33,945 nt of DNA from an uncultured Clostridia bacterium (lineage in GTDB: Bacteria; Bacillota; Clostridia; TANB77; CAG-508). The stretch is from NCBI GenBank assembly GCA_944386195.1, contig CALXAD010000022.1, positions 1-33,945 of the forward strand, read 5' to 3'. The position numbers and the translations under genes are program-made. Within the stretch, counting starts at the first letter, position 1; each line of letters opens with the position of its first letter. This document shows, one piece after another, positions 24,137-32,952 of this stretch. The notes beneath the pieces were generated by a model. It was not told where the DNA came from and made no database searches. It was given only the letters and a program-made list of their open reading frames with translations.

Positions 24137-25072
24137 ATGTATAATTTTAGAACAGATTTAGCATCTGAAAGAAGAGATATTTATAAACAAGCAAGCAAAG
24201 AAAAAGGAGAAATTGATGGAATTGAAAGTGAAAAACAAGAAATAGATGAAAATATAAAAGTAGAAAAAGTAATAATAACAAATGAAAATGGAGAAAAAGC
24301 AATTGGAAAACCCAAAGGAAATTATATAACAATAGATGTAAAGAACTTAAAAATAGCACAAGAAGATGAAATAAATAAAGCATCAGAAGTCTTATCAACA
24401 GAGTTAAAAAAGATATTAGATTCTCATATTGATAAACAAGGAGAAGTTTTAGTAGTAGGTCTAGGAAATATTTATGTAACACCTGATAGTTTAGGACCTA
24501 AAGTTATAAATGAAATAGATGTAACAAGACATATAATAAACTATTTACCACAATATGTAGAAGAAGGAACAAGAATGGTAAGTGCAATAGCACCAGGAGT
24601 GTTAGGAACAACAGGAATAGAAACAGTAGAAATATTAAAAGGAATAGTAGATAATATACATCCAAAACTTGTAATAGTAATAGATGCTTTAGCATCAAGA
24701 AGCATAGAAAGAATTAGTAGTACGGTTCAACTTTCAGATACAGGAATAGTACCAGGAGCAGGAGTTGGAAATACAAGAAGTGAAATAAGTATAAAAACAC
24801 TTGGAATACCTGTAGTTGCAATTGGAATACCAACAGTAGTAGAAACAGCAGTATTAGTAAATGACAGTTTGGATTTATTTATTGAAAAATTACAAGATGA
24901 AGCAAAATCAAATGATTATTTAAATAGATTAAGAGAAGAAGACAATTATGAAGAAATAAAAGAAGCCTTAATTCCAAAAGATTATAATTTAATAGTAACA
25001 CCAAAAGAAATAGATAGCTTAATTGAAAATATGAAAGAAATTGTATCAAGAGGAATTAATGGAAGTTTATAA
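24137..25072 (+). CDS. gpr: Germination protease GPR
   Basis: This 311-residue aspartic-type (A25) protease degrades small acid-soluble spore proteins at germination. It begins MYNFRTDLASERRD, and RTDLAxE is the conserved start of the mature enzyme. GLGNIYVTPDSLGPKV, APGVLGTTGIETVEI, IDALASRS and GVGNTRSEIS are family landmarks. Only four residues precede RTDLA, so the usual self-cleaved propeptide seems much reduced, which could change the timing of activation. A GGAGGG RBS precedes it. Expression from a forespore sigma factor is expected, but I could not read a clear site. Confidence 0.95.
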   Translation: MYNFRTDLASERRDIYKQASKEKGEIDGIESEKQEIDENIKVEKVIITNENGEKAIGKPKGNYITIDVKNLKIAQEDEINKASEVLSTELKKILDSHIDKQGEVLVVGLGNIYVTPDSLGPKVINEIDVTRHIINYLPQYVEEGTRMVSAIAPGVLGTTGIETVEILKGIVDNIHPKLVIVIDALASRSIERISSTVQLSDTGIVPGAGVGNTRSEISIKTLGIPVVAIGIPTVVETAVLVNDSLDLFIEKLQDEAKSNDYLNRLREEDNYEEIKEALIPKDYNLIVTPKEIDSLIENMKEIVSRGINGSL

Positions 25073-25078
25073 AAATAC

Positions 25079-25107
25079 TTGATTTTTAAATAAAGTAACA
25101 ATATAAT
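25079..25107 (+). promoter_or_regulatory. Promoter of the XRE membrane protein gene
   Basis: TTGATT (25079-25084) and TATAAT (25102-25107), 17-nt spacer. Confidence 0.7.
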
Positions 25108-25127
25108 AAATAAAAAAGGGGAATTAA

Positions 25128-25559
25128 ATGGAAAATAAAATAGTAGAAAAAGAAGAAATTAAAGAAGAAAAATTAGAGCAAAAAGAAGAATTAGAAAAAA
25201 TGTTGTTAAGACTAAGAGTAAGTAAAGGTTGGACTAGACTTCAATTAGTAGAAAAACTGGAAAATAACAATATAACAGAAAAAACAATAAAAAAATGGGA
25301 GTATGGATTAGAATATCCAGATTTAAACACAATATATAAATTATCAGAAATATATAAAATATCAAGTAGTGATTTTATAATGGCTAAAAATAATAGCTAT
25401 GAAAAAGGCTTAGCTGGAATAAATAAGAATGTAATAAAATTTATATCATATGCTTTAAATGTATCTTTTTATGTAGGAACAGTAATTACTATATTGATAT
25501 ATGTTATTACATTAGTAGGTGCCTTTCTATTTTTCTTATCTGTTGCATATAGTATATAG
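25128..25559 (+). CDS. Membrane-bound XRE-type HTH protein
   Basis: This 143-residue protein has a charged coiled-coil-like N-terminus (1-24, Lys/Glu-rich), an HTH of Cro/C1 type (LRVSKGWTRLQLVEKLE to about residue 85, including IKKWEYGLEYPDLNTIYKL) and one hydrophobic C-terminal segment (about 114-141). It may be a membrane-tethered regulator; the signal is unknown. The RBS is AAAGGGG. Its own promoter lies upstream and a second promoter starts the following gene. Confidence 0.85.
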   Translation: MENKIVEKEEIKEEKLEQKEELEKMLLRLRVSKGWTRLQLVEKLENNNITEKTIKKWEYGLEYPDLNTIYKLSEIYKISSSDFIMAKNNSYEKGLAGINKNVIKFISYALNVSFYVGTVITILIYVITLVGAFLFFLSVAYSI

Positions 25560-25585
25560 TTATTTAAGAAAAAAGTAAAAAAATG

Positions 25586-25614
25586 TTGCAAAAAATAAAT
25601 TATTAATATATAAT
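25586..25614 (+). promoter_or_regulatory. Promoter of the DUF4878-like protein gene
   Basis: TTGCAA (25586-25591) and TATAAT (25609-25614), 17-nt spacer. Confidence 0.7.
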
Positions 25615-25650
25615 TTGAATATAGAAAAGGAAAGTAAGGGAGTGGAGTAT

Positions 25651-26376
25651 ATGGAGGATAATAAAAAAGAAGTAAAGCAAGATAAAAAAGAGGAAGTAAA
25701 GGTAGAAAAAACAGAAAATAAAAATGATGCAAAATTTAAACAAGTAGATAAAAAAGAAGCTAAGAAAATAAAAGATAAAAAAGAGCCAAAACAAAAAACA
25801 GGAAAGAAAACATGGATACCAACAGCAATAACTGTAGTAATTGTTTTAGCTGTAATAGCATTATTAACAGTTATGATAGTAGCATCTAGTAATCCAAGAA
25901 AATCAGTAGAAGGATTATTAACAAACTTAAAAGCAGGGGATTTTGAAAAGGCTAAAGAGTTTGTATCAGGAGGAGAAGATGTATTTGATACAACAGGACT
26001 AGATGAAGAAACACAAAAATTATTATTTGAAAAACTAAATTGGAAAATTACTAAAGTAACAGAAGAAACAGATAAAGCAACAGTAGAAGTTGAAATTACA
26101 AATAAAGACTTTCAAACAGTTGTAAATAATTATGCAAAAAGAGCATTAGATGCAGCAAGAGAAATACTTGGCGGAAATACTTCAACATCAATTACAGAAC
26201 AAGACTTTAAAAATTATTTCTTAGAAGAATTAAGAAGTGACCAAATACAAACAACAACAGTAACAAAAACAATAAATGTAGTAAGAGAAGATAAAAAATG
26301 GAAAGTAGTTTCAGACGAAGCATTAGAAGATGCATTATTACCAGGATTACAAGAAGCTATTGATACATTAGCATAA
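25651..26376 (+). CDS. Single-pass membrane protein with an extracellular NTF2-like domain (DUF4878-like)
   Basis: This 241-residue protein has a very Lys/Glu-rich cytoplasmic N-terminus (1-53), one membrane helix (about 56-78) and an outer domain starting NPRKSVEGLLTNLKAGDFEKA. That start, and the ending KKWKVVSDEALEDALL, resemble DUF4878/NTF2-like exported domains. The function is unknown. I chose the ATG at 25651 (GGGAGTGGAG upstream) over a TTG at 25615 that overlaps the promoter. A strong bidirectional terminator follows. Confidence 0.82.
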   Translation: MEDNKKEVKQDKKEEVKVEKTENKNDAKFKQVDKKEAKKIKDKKEPKQKTGKKTWIPTAITVVIVLAVIALLTVMIVASSNPRKSVEGLLTNLKAGDFEKAKEFVSGGEDVFDTTGLDEETQKLLFEKLNWKITKVTEETDKATVEVEITNKDFQTVVNNYAKRALDAAREILGGNTSTSITEQDFKNYFLEELRSDQIQTTTVTKTINVVREDKKWKVVSDEALEDALLPGLQEAIDTLA

Positions 26377-26381
26377 AATAA

Positions 26382-26402
26382 AGCGAAGCTTTAAGCTTCG
26401 CT
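26382..26402. terminator. Bidirectional terminator between convergent genes
   Basis: A perfect 9-bp stem, AGCGAAGCT (26382-26390) and AGCTTCGCT (26394-26402), with loop TTA and T/A-rich sequence on both sides, serves the plus-strand gene and the convergent ytxC-like gene. Confidence 0.85.
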
Positions 26403-26403
26403 A

Positions 26404-27261
26404 TTATTTTATTATAGTAGAATGTTTATAAAGATTACAAATATTACAATCAGTACATATATGAACTCTATTTTCAAAAATAGCAATTAAAGTATTTACA
26501 AAATCATCTATATAATCATCAATTAAATGAATATATATTTCTTTAGGAAGCATAGTAAGTAAAGTATTTAAAGTATAATCATTATTAGAAAAAGAAATAT
26601 CACTTAGAAATTTTGCATTTAAATTATTATTAGAAGTATCAATAATTTCTTTATTTTCATCTAAAAGAATAGAATCTTCTTCATGACTTGAATAAATTAA
26701 ATGTACAAGATTACATGTACTATCTTGTGAATTTATATATAATTTAAGAAGAGAAACAAACTCTAAATATTCCTTTTCAACAACAAAACAATTAACAGCT
26801 TCTGAAACTATATCATCTAAAATTTTAAAATAAGGTTTTAATCTAAAATTTGTAAAACCTTGTAAATATAAATTTCTATTATTTAATAAAAAATTATAAA
26901 AAATATTATGAAGTATATTAAATTTCTTATCAAAAATATCAGAAAAATCATTTGACATTATATCAAAACAAAGATTTAAAATATCTTTTCTTTCATTACT
27001 GTCAAAATAAAAATAATAATCTAATATAATTTTATTTATAAAACTTTCTTCTAATTCATCAATTATTAATAAAGAAAGAATAGAAGAGATTTTTTCCAAA
27101 AACAATTTTTCATTTTCACCAGTATAATGAATTATAATATTTTTATAATGTTTAAATTGGCATAAAGAAAAACAAACATTATCTAGTTCTAATTCCTTTA
27201 ATTCATTTAGTAGATAATTTAGTAAATCAGAATTATTTGTTTTAATACATAAAGATTTCAT
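26404..27261 (-). CDS. ytxC: YtxC-like sporulation protein
   Basis: This 285-residue protein has no membrane segment. The segment LYLQGFTNFRLKPYF near residue 140 and the general length match the YtxC-like putative sporulation family, whose molecular role is unknown. The C-terminus has a Cys cluster (HICTDCNICNLY). AAAGGAGAC precedes its ATG. A TATAAT-like -10 lies near 27320 on the minus strand with a poor -35. Confidence 0.8.
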   Translation of the reverse strand: MKSLCIKTNNSDLLNYLLNELKELELDNVCFSLCQFKHYKNIIIHYTGENEKLFLEKISSILSLLIIDELEESFINKIILDYYFYFDSNERKDILNLCFDIMSNDFSDIFDKKFNILHNIFYNFLLNNRNLYLQGFTNFRLKPYFKILDDIVSEAVNCFVVEKEYLEFVSLLKLYINSQDSTCNLVHLIYSSHEEDSILLDENKEIIDTSNNNLNAKFLSDISFSNNDYTLNTLLTMLPKEIYIHLIDDYIDDFVNTLIAIFENRVHICTDCNICNLYKHSTIIK

Positions 27262-27380
27262 TCAAAAAGTCTCCTTTCAATAAAATTAGTATCTACTAAA
27301 TGCGTAAAACTTATACATTATAGTATGTTACAATTATAAAAAAGGAGCTTGTTTAAAAAATATTTATATAATAGAAAAAT

Positions 27381-27401
27381 AAGATGAAAAAAATTCATCT
27401 T
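27381..27401 (-). terminator. Terminator of the GH57 gene
   Basis: Read on the minus strand, AAGATGAA and TTCATCTT form an 8-bp stem with a T-only loop, followed by ATTTTTC. It lies just after the stop of the GH57 gene. Confidence 0.75.
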
Positions 27402-27406
27402 ATCTC

Positions 27407-28993
27407 TTATCTGTAAATATTATAATCAATATCAGGGAATATACAATCTTTTTTATTTATATCTTTTAAAAATTCTTCATCAATTTTATTATCTTTAATT
27501 TGATAATATAATTTTGTAAATCTTCCTATATGGTCTTTAATTCTTTTTTTAGCATAATCAACCATTGTGCCATTTGTTATAATAAATAACCAATCACTAC
27601 TTTGAGCAAGTAGAAGCTCTCTTGCACATTGATTTAAAGCTTTTTTCTTTAAACCTTTAGCATTAGGGAAAAGATTTGCTAATTCACACATTCTATCTCC
27701 TGCAACGTGAAGATGTCTATGTACATAGTCATTAGTTTGATTAAGCCAAACTTCACTATAACCATTAGCACCCCAACTAGAACGGCAAGGAGTTGCAACT
27801 TGCATGTTTGGATATTTATCAATATATTCAGATGGTGTAATAAGTGAAAAATTACAATCATCATAATAAATCTTTTTAAATAAAATATATAACCAATAAG
27901 GACCTTCATACCACCAATGACCGTAAAGTTCAGCATCATATGGACATAATATAATAGGTGGATTTTCTGTATATTGTGCTAAATGATTTATTTGAGCAGT
28001 TCTACAATCAAAGAAATGCCCAGCTTGTCTTTCAACAGAATCTTTTGCCCATTGAAGATTATAATAATCTTTAAACTCAGTTTTACCAGTAATTCTGTAA
28101 TATTTAATACCAGTAGGAACTCTAACACCATCATGAGCAATATAAGGCTTTATATAATCATAATCTACATCATAACCAATATCACGGTAAAATTCACGAT
28201 AATTGAAGTCACCTGGATAGCCATCAATAGAACTCCATACTTGTCTAGAAGATTCTATATCACGACCAAATGCAACAACACCTCCAGGTGAAACAATAGG
28301 AGCAAAAGTGCCATAAAGTGGAGTAGGGTCAGCATATAAAATGCCATGAGATTCTGTAATAATATATTCAATTCCAAATTCTTTTAAATATTTATCAACT
28401 TCAGGAATATATCCACACTCAGGAAGCCAAATACCACGAGGCTTTCTTCCAAAATATTTTTCATATGTTTGAACGCCAACAGCAATTTGAGCTCTAACAG
28501 TTTTCTCATTAACATATAAAATAGGAAAATATCCGTGAGTTGCACCACAAGTAATAATTTCAAGCTTTCCAATATCTTGGAAATATTTAAAACCTTGAAT
28601 AATATTACATTTAAAAACATCTCTAAATAATCTTAAATCATCAGAATAACGGTCATAGTAATAATGAGAAAGTTTATTTAATCTTTCATCACCAGCAGTT
28701 CTTTTAATTTCTTTTCCTGATAATTCAATTTGTCTTTTTAAATATTTAATATATTTTCTTTGTAATAATTTATTATCAAGCATTGAAAGTAGAGGAGGAG
28801 TAAGTGACATTGTAATTCTAAAATCAACACCTTCATCTACTAATTTTTTAAAATTCCTAAGTAATGGCAAATATGTTTCTGAAATAGCCTCATATAGCCA
28901 AGATTCCTCTAAATAATCATCACTTTCTGGATGATGAACAAAAGGAAGATGTGCATGAAGCACAAAACTAACATAACCTTTTTTCTCTTGCAT
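27407..28993 (-). CDS. GH57-family 1,4-alpha-glucan branching enzyme
   Basis: This 528-residue enzyme is predicted to build alpha-1,6 branches in glycogen. It begins with GYVSFVLHAHLPFVHHPE (GH57 region 1), with the candidate nucleophile E192 in WLPECGYIPEVD and acid/base D353 in CPYDAELYGHWWYEG. The C-terminal DUF1957 part contains SSWGANGYSEVWLN. The length is typical of the bacterial and archaeal branching type. The DUF4912 gene lies upstream on the same strand, a frequent clostridial pairing. No other glycogen gene is in the window. The AAGGAG RBS is clear. Confidence 0.93.
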   Translation of the reverse strand: MQEKKGYVSFVLHAHLPFVHHPESDDYLEESWLYEAISETYLPLLRNFKKLVDEGVDFRITMSLTPPLLSMLDNKLLQRKYIKYLKRQIELSGKEIKRTAGDERLNKLSHYYYDRYSDDLRLFRDVFKCNIIQGFKYFQDIGKLEIITCGATHGYFPILYVNEKTVRAQIAVGVQTYEKYFGRKPRGIWLPECGYIPEVDKYLKEFGIEYIITESHGILYADPTPLYGTFAPIVSPGGVVAFGRDIESSRQVWSSIDGYPGDFNYREFYRDIGYDVDYDYIKPYIAHDGVRVPTGIKYYRITGKTEFKDYYNLQWAKDSVERQAGHFFDCRTAQINHLAQYTENPPIILCPYDAELYGHWWYEGPYWLYILFKKIYYDDCNFSLITPSEYIDKYPNMQVATPCRSSWGANGYSEVWLNQTNDYVHRHLHVAGDRMCELANLFPNAKGLKKKALNQCARELLLAQSSDWLFIITNGTMVDYAKKRIKDHIGRFTKLYYQIKDNKIDEEFLKDINKKDCIFPDIDYNIYR

Positions 28994-29012
28994 TATAATA
29001 ACTCCTTTTGAT

Positions 29013-29043
29013 GAGACAAATGGGGACGGTGCCTTTTTGTCTC
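29013..29043. repeat. GGGGAC palindromic repeat, GAGACAAA type
   Basis: GAGACAAA (29013-29020) and TTTGTCTC (29036-29043) form a perfect inverted repeat around TGGGGACGGTGCC. It belongs to the same general GGGGAC family as the elements at 8954-9054 and 32050-32112 but has different arm sequences. It lies just upstream of the GH57 start on the minus strand. Confidence 0.7.
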
Positions 29044-29081
29044 AAATTTATTTGTCGAAAATTGTCTAATCGATTAACAAA

Positions 29082-29126
29082 AATAATGAGACACCTTAGA
29101 CTTACTGTTTCCAGTGTCTCATTATT
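29082..29126. repeat. Perfect 13-bp inverted repeat at the stop of the DUF4912 gene
   Basis: AATAATGAGACAC (29082-29094) and its exact reverse complement (29114-29126) surround a 19-nt loop. The right arm ends one base before the stop codon of the minus-strand DUF4912 gene. It could act as a terminator for that gene, though there is no clear T-run, or be part of the neighbouring repeat element, with which it shares GAGACA. Confidence 0.7.
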
Positions 29127-29127
29127 C

Positions 29128-30039
29128 CTATGAAGATGGGTGAGAAGAAGGATTTTTTAAATCATAAATTTCTTCTACATCTTCGTTTTGATATATTTCT
29201 TTATATAAATCATAAATATTATATATTTTTCCCATATTTCTAATAAATGATATGTTATTAACAGACTTAGCTGTAATATTTCCTGTTTTTACATTTCTAA
29301 AATAAACCATTTTTTGATTTTTATTAAATAAAATCCTATCATTTGGTGCTTCCATCTCATTTGATGTTGTAACATAAATATAATCAGTATTTAACTTTTC
29401 ATCTTTTTTAATAGGACGTCTACCAAGTTCAATTCTATAATCACATTTACTATCTGCAATATGTAAATACCAACTATTTGCAAAATCATTAATTTCTACT
29501 TCAAAGCTATATCCTAAAGTATCATTATGTACTACTAAAACAGGTTTAGTGTTTTCAAAGAAATTCTTTCCATATTGTTCTTCAAAATTCTTTCTATCTT
29601 CATCTGATATATCCCAATAAATAAATAGGGTTGTAGGTGTTTGAGCTAAAACTTTTACAACAGTTTGATTATAACGATAAGGTAAATCATAATATTCTAC
29701 TGGTTCTATTTTAATAAGCTCTTTCTTATTTTTGCTTGCTGTTTTTTTTGTAGTAGTTTTTCTTTTTGTAGTTTTAGTAGATTTTTTAGCTGTAGAAGAA
29801 CTAGTTTTTTTAGTAGATGATTTTTTTACAGTAGGTGTTTTTCTAGTTTTTGTTGAAGTAGTCTTTTTTTCTGTAGATTTTACCTCTTTATCTTCTAATA
29901 CTGTTTTTTTAGTTGTAGTAGTTTTCTTTGTAGTAGTCTTTTTTGCTCTAGAAGTAGTAGATTTTGCTTTTTTAGTTGCTACTTTCTTTGGTTCGTCTTT
30001 ATTTTCTAATTCTGTTTGTTCTTTTGTTTTTCTTGGCAT
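29128..30039 (-). CDS. DUF4912 protein with a Lys/Thr-rich tail
   Basis: This 303-residue protein has residues 1-115 as Lys/Thr/Ser low complexity (repeats of KKTTT and STKKT, histone H1-like and probably disordered), followed by a DUF4912 domain: DLPYRYNQTVVKVLAQTPTTLFIYWDIS and later SWYLHIADSKCDYRIELGRR. DUF4912 is predicted to be an all-beta domain, perhaps carbohydrate-related given its regular link with GH57 branching enzymes. The basic tail may bind nucleic acid or polysaccharide. An AAGGAGG RBS precedes the ATG. Confidence 0.88.
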   Translation of the reverse strand: MPRKTKEQTELENKDEPKKVATKKAKSTTSRAKKTTTKKTTTTKKTVLEDKEVKSTEKKTTSTKTRKTPTVKKSSTKKTSSSTAKKSTKTTKRKTTTKKTASKNKKELIKIEPVEYYDLPYRYNQTVVKVLAQTPTTLFIYWDISDEDRKNFEEQYGKNFFENTKPVLVVHNDTLGYSFEVEINDFANSWYLHIADSKCDYRIELGRRPIKKDEKLNTDYIYVTTSNEMEAPNDRILFNKNQKMVYFRNVKTGNITAKSVNNISFIRNMGKIYNIYDLYKEIYQNEDVEEIYDLKNPSSHPSS

Positions 30040-30408
30040 TTTTATCCTCCTTAAGAAATCTCTTAATTTTCTGTTTATATATTATACTAAAAAGAAAATA
30101 AATTCAAGTAAAAAATAAAGTTTTTTAAAAAAATATATAGTAAATATATAGTAAAAATTAAAGAGCATAGTTATGTGCTATACTTTTTAAAAATCAATCA
30201 ACATCTTTTTTCAGAATGACTATTTCTTAAGAAAGTTCAGGATGGTTTAAATATTTTATAAAAGACCTAAAGGAAAAAACTAATAATACCTATCACAAAT
30301 TTTATATAAATATAGATTGTTTTTTGACCAAGCATTCTACTTGCAAAAATAAAAAATAAAATATATAATAGCACAAGAAAAATATTATATAGTAAGGAGG
30401 TAAAACTC
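30040..30408. other. Divergent intergenic region between the DUF4912 gene and accD
   Basis: No gene seen. It holds the DUF4912 RBS and a minus-strand -10 TATAAT near 30095 with a weak TTGAAT upstream, a direct repeat ATATATAGTAA (about 30131-30155), a small hairpin around GCATAGTTATGTGC (30164-30178), the palindrome TTTCTTAAGAAA (about 30221-30232), and the accD promoter at 30341-30369. I see no FapR- or FabT-type box. Confidence 0.5.
30341..30369 (+). promoter_or_regulatory. Promoter of accD-accA
   Basis: TTGCAA (30341-30346) and TATAAT (30364-30369), 17-nt spacer. Confidence 0.75.
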
Positions 30409-31269
30409 TTGATAATTGACAAACTAAAAAAAGTGAATGAAAAAGAAACAGTAAGAGTAAGAAACGAAAAAGCATCAGACAGAATGATAGGAAAATGGGT
30501 AAAATGTGATGAATGTAAAGAAATAATCTATAAAGAAGATTTACATGACAATTTAAGCGTATGTCCTAATTGTGGAAAGCATTTTAGATTATCAGCAAGA
30601 AGAAGAATAAAGCAAATAGCAGATGAAGGAACATTTAAAGAAATAGGAGAAAATATCTTAACAAAAGACCCATTAAATTTTGAAGGATACTTAAAGAAAG
30701 TAGAATCACTTAAAGAGAAAACAAAAATAGAAGAAGCAGTAAAATGCGGAACATGTGAAATTGAAGGACAAAAAGTTGTATTAGGAGTAATGGATGGAAA
30801 CTTCCTTATGGGAAGCATGGGCTCAGCAGTAGGTGAAAGAATAACACTTGCAATAGAAACAGCAATAAAAGAAAACTTACCACTTATAATGTTTTGTGTA
30901 TCAGGTGGAGCAAGAATGCAAGAAGGAATAGTATCATTAATGCAAATGGCAAAAACGTCAAGTGCAATAGCAAAATTAAATGAAAATGGTAATTTATATA
31001 TTTCAGTATTTACAGACCCAACAACAGGAGGAGTAACAGCAAGTTTTGCAAGCCTAGGAGATATAATTTTAGCAGAGCCAAAAGCATTAATAGGATTTGC
31101 AGGACCAAGAGTAATAGAACAAACAATAAAACAAAAACTACCAGAAGGTTTTCAAAGGTCAGAATTTTTACTAGGACATGGTTTTATAGATAAAATAGTA
31201 GAAAGAAAAGATATGAAAGAAACATTAGCAAAATTAGTAAGACTTCATACTAAAGGGGGAAGAAAGTAA
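30409..31269 (+). CDS. accD: Acetyl-CoA carboxylase carboxyltransferase beta subunit
   Basis: This 286-residue protein has a zinc ribbon (C33, C36, C52, C55) followed by the crotonase-like carboxyltransferase domain with [23 protein letters not shown] and [14 protein letters not shown]. With AccA it transfers CO2 from biotin to acetyl-CoA, the first step of fatty acid synthesis. The start is TTG, with AAGGAGG about 9 nt upstream. Its TAA overlaps the accA ATG by one base (TAATG), indicating translational coupling. accB and accC are not in the window. Confidence 0.96.
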   Translation: MIIDKLKKVNEKETVRVRNEKASDRMIGKWVKCDECKEIIYKEDLHDNLSVCPNCGKHFRLSARRRIKQIADEGTFKEIGENILTKDPLNFEGYLKKVESLKEKTKIEEAVKCGTCEIEGQKVVLGVMDGNFLMGSMGSAVGERITLAIETAIKENLPLIMFCVSGGARMQEGIVSLMQMAKTSSAIAKLNENGNLYISVFTDPTTGGVTASFASLGDIILAEPKALIGFAGPRVIEQTIKQKLPEGFQRSEFLLGHGFIDKIVERKDMKETLAKLVRLHTKGGRK

Positions 31270-32051
31270 TGATAACAGCATGGGAAAAAGTAAAACTTGC
31301 AAGAGAACTGCAAAGACCAAAATCATTAGATTATATAAAAGCATTGTTTGAAGAATTTATAGAATTACATGGAGATAGAAAATTCGGAGATGATAAGTCA
31401 ATTATTGGAGGAATTGCTACATTAGATGGAATGCCAGTAACAGTAATTGGAGAACAAAAAGGAAAAAATGTAAAAGAAAATATGGAAAGAAACTTTGGAA
31501 TGCCAGAGCCAGAAGGATATAGAAAAGCATTAAGATTAATGAAACAAGCAGAAAAGTTTAAAAGACCAATAATAACATTTATAGATACACCAGGGGCATA
31601 TCCAGGAATGGGAGCAGAAGAAAGAGGACAAGGAGAAGCAATAGCAAGAAATATAATGGAAATGTCAAGACTAAAAGTTCCAATTATTTGTATAGTAATA
31701 GGAGAAGGCTCAAGTGGAGGAGCATTAGCAATAGGTGTTGGTGATAAAATTGTAATGCTAGAAAACGCAGTATATTCTGTACTTTCACCAGAAGGATTTG
31801 CAAGCATTTTATATAAAGACTCAAGTAAAGCAAAAGAAGCAGCAGAAAATATGAAAATGACAGCAAACGACTTAAAGAAATTAGGAATAATAGATAAAAT
31901 AATAAAAGAACCAGAAGATGGAGCACAAAATGACTTTGAAAGAATAGTAGAAGACATAAAAAAATATCTAATAAAAAATATAAAAGAACTAGAAAAATTA
32001 TCAGAAGAAGAATTATTAGCACAAAGATACCAAAAATTTAGAAATATGTAA
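31269..32051 (+). CDS. accA: Acetyl-CoA carboxylase carboxyltransferase alpha subunit
   Basis: This 260-residue protein begins with the short form typical of Clostridia. [24 protein letters not shown] and [16 protein letters not shown] are the conserved acyl-CoA and biotin-site motifs. It forms the heterotetramer with AccD. The TAA stop lies at the very edge of a GGGGAC-type repeat that separates it from fabI. Confidence 0.96.
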   Translation: MITAWEKVKLARELQRPKSLDYIKALFEEFIELHGDRKFGDDKSIIGGIATLDGMPVTVIGEQKGKNVKENMERNFGMPEPEGYRKALRLMKQAEKFKRPIITFIDTPGAYPGMGAEERGQGEAIARNIMEMSRLKVPIICIVIGEGSSGGALAIGVGDKIVMLENAVYSVLSPEGFASILYKDSSKAKEAAENMKMTANDLKKLGIIDKIIKEPEDGAQNDFERIVEDIKKYLIKNIKELEKLSEEELLAQRYQKFRNM

Positions 32052-32112
32052 TGTCCTTTTAATGTCCTTTTGGGGACGTTTCCTTTTGGACATTTTGTCC
32101 AATTGGGGACAG
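32050..32112. repeat. GGGGAC repeat, half-element between accA and fabI
   Basis: A tandem AATGTCCTTTT (32050-32060, 32061-32071) leads into a 43-nt segment (32070-32112) matching 8963-9005 at 37 of 43 positions, including GGACATTTTGTCC (32088-32100). It corresponds to the left half of the 101-bp element and lacks the right half. The accA stop TAA overlaps its first bases. Confidence 0.8.
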
Positions 32113-32153
32113 ATATATTTTATAGTAAAATTAAATTATAAGGAGGATAAAAA

Positions 32154-32924
32154 ATGATTTTAAAAGGAAAAAAAGTAGTTATTATGGGAGTAAGAAACAA
32201 ATGGAGCATAGCTTGGGGAGCAGCTAAATCTGCGTATGACCAAGGAGCAGAAGTTATTTGTACTTGTGCAGAAGAAAATTTAGAAAAGGTAAATAAATTA
32301 TTAGAAGAATTACCAGGTGCAAAAGCTTATGTATTAGGAGATGTAAGCCAAGATGAAAATATAGAAAAATGCTTAGATGAAATAAAGAAAAATCATGGTA
32401 AAGTAGATGGAGTTTTACATGCAATAGCACATGCTAATTCAGAAGATTTAAGAAATGATTTTATTTTAACTTCAAGAGATGGATTTGCTCATGCAAATGA
32501 TGTAAGTGCATATTCATTAATTGCAATAGTTAGAATGCTTAGAGAAAAAGATATGTTAAATGAAGGAGCAAGTATCGTAGCTTATACATATTATGGTTCT
32601 GAAAAAGTAATTGAAGGATATAATGTAATGGGTGTTGCAAAAGCAGCATTAGAAGCAAGTATTAGATATTTAGCAAAAGATTTAGGAAAAAATGGAATGA
32701 GAATAAATGGAATTTCAGCAGGACCAATAAAAACATTATCAGCTAAAGGAATTAAAGATTTTAATTCTATATTAGATGTAGTAGAGGAAAGAGCACCATT
32801 ACATCAAAATGTGACACCATCACAAGTAGGAGATGCAACAGCATTTTTATTTAGTAATTTATCAAGTGCTATTACTGGTGAAGTTATACATGTAGATAAT
32901 GGATTTTCAACTGTTGGTGTATAA
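32154..32924 (+). CDS. fabI: Enoyl-ACP reductase (NADH), FabI type
   Basis: This 256-residue short-chain dehydrogenase-fold enzyme catalyses the last reduction in each fatty acid elongation cycle. It has the N-terminal GVRNKWSIAWG nucleotide-binding variant typical of FabI, and the catalytic pair Y156 and K163 (Tyr-x6-Lys) in EGYNVMGVAKAAL. HVDNGFSTVGV ends the protein. It follows accA with no clear promoter between, so it may be read through the repeat element. AAGGAGG is a strong RBS. Confidence 0.96.
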   Translation: MILKGKKVVIMGVRNKWSIAWGAAKSAYDQGAEVICTCAEENLEKVNKLLEELPGAKAYVLGDVSQDENIEKCLDEIKKNHGKVDGVLHAIAHANSEDLRNDFILTSRDGFAHANDVSAYSLIAIVRMLREKDMLNEGASIVAYTYYGSEKVIEGYNVMGVAKAALEASIRYLAKDLGKNGMRINGISAGPIKTLSAKGIKDFNSILDVVEERAPLHQNVTPSQVGDATAFLFSNLSSAITGEVIHVDNGFSTVGV

Positions 32925-32952
32925 TTAGTAAAATAATTTTATGTTTTTTATT

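Noticed and set aside
31331..31957. Long minus-strand open frame opposite accA
   Set aside because: Shadow frame of a highly conserved gene; composition reflects the complement of accA.
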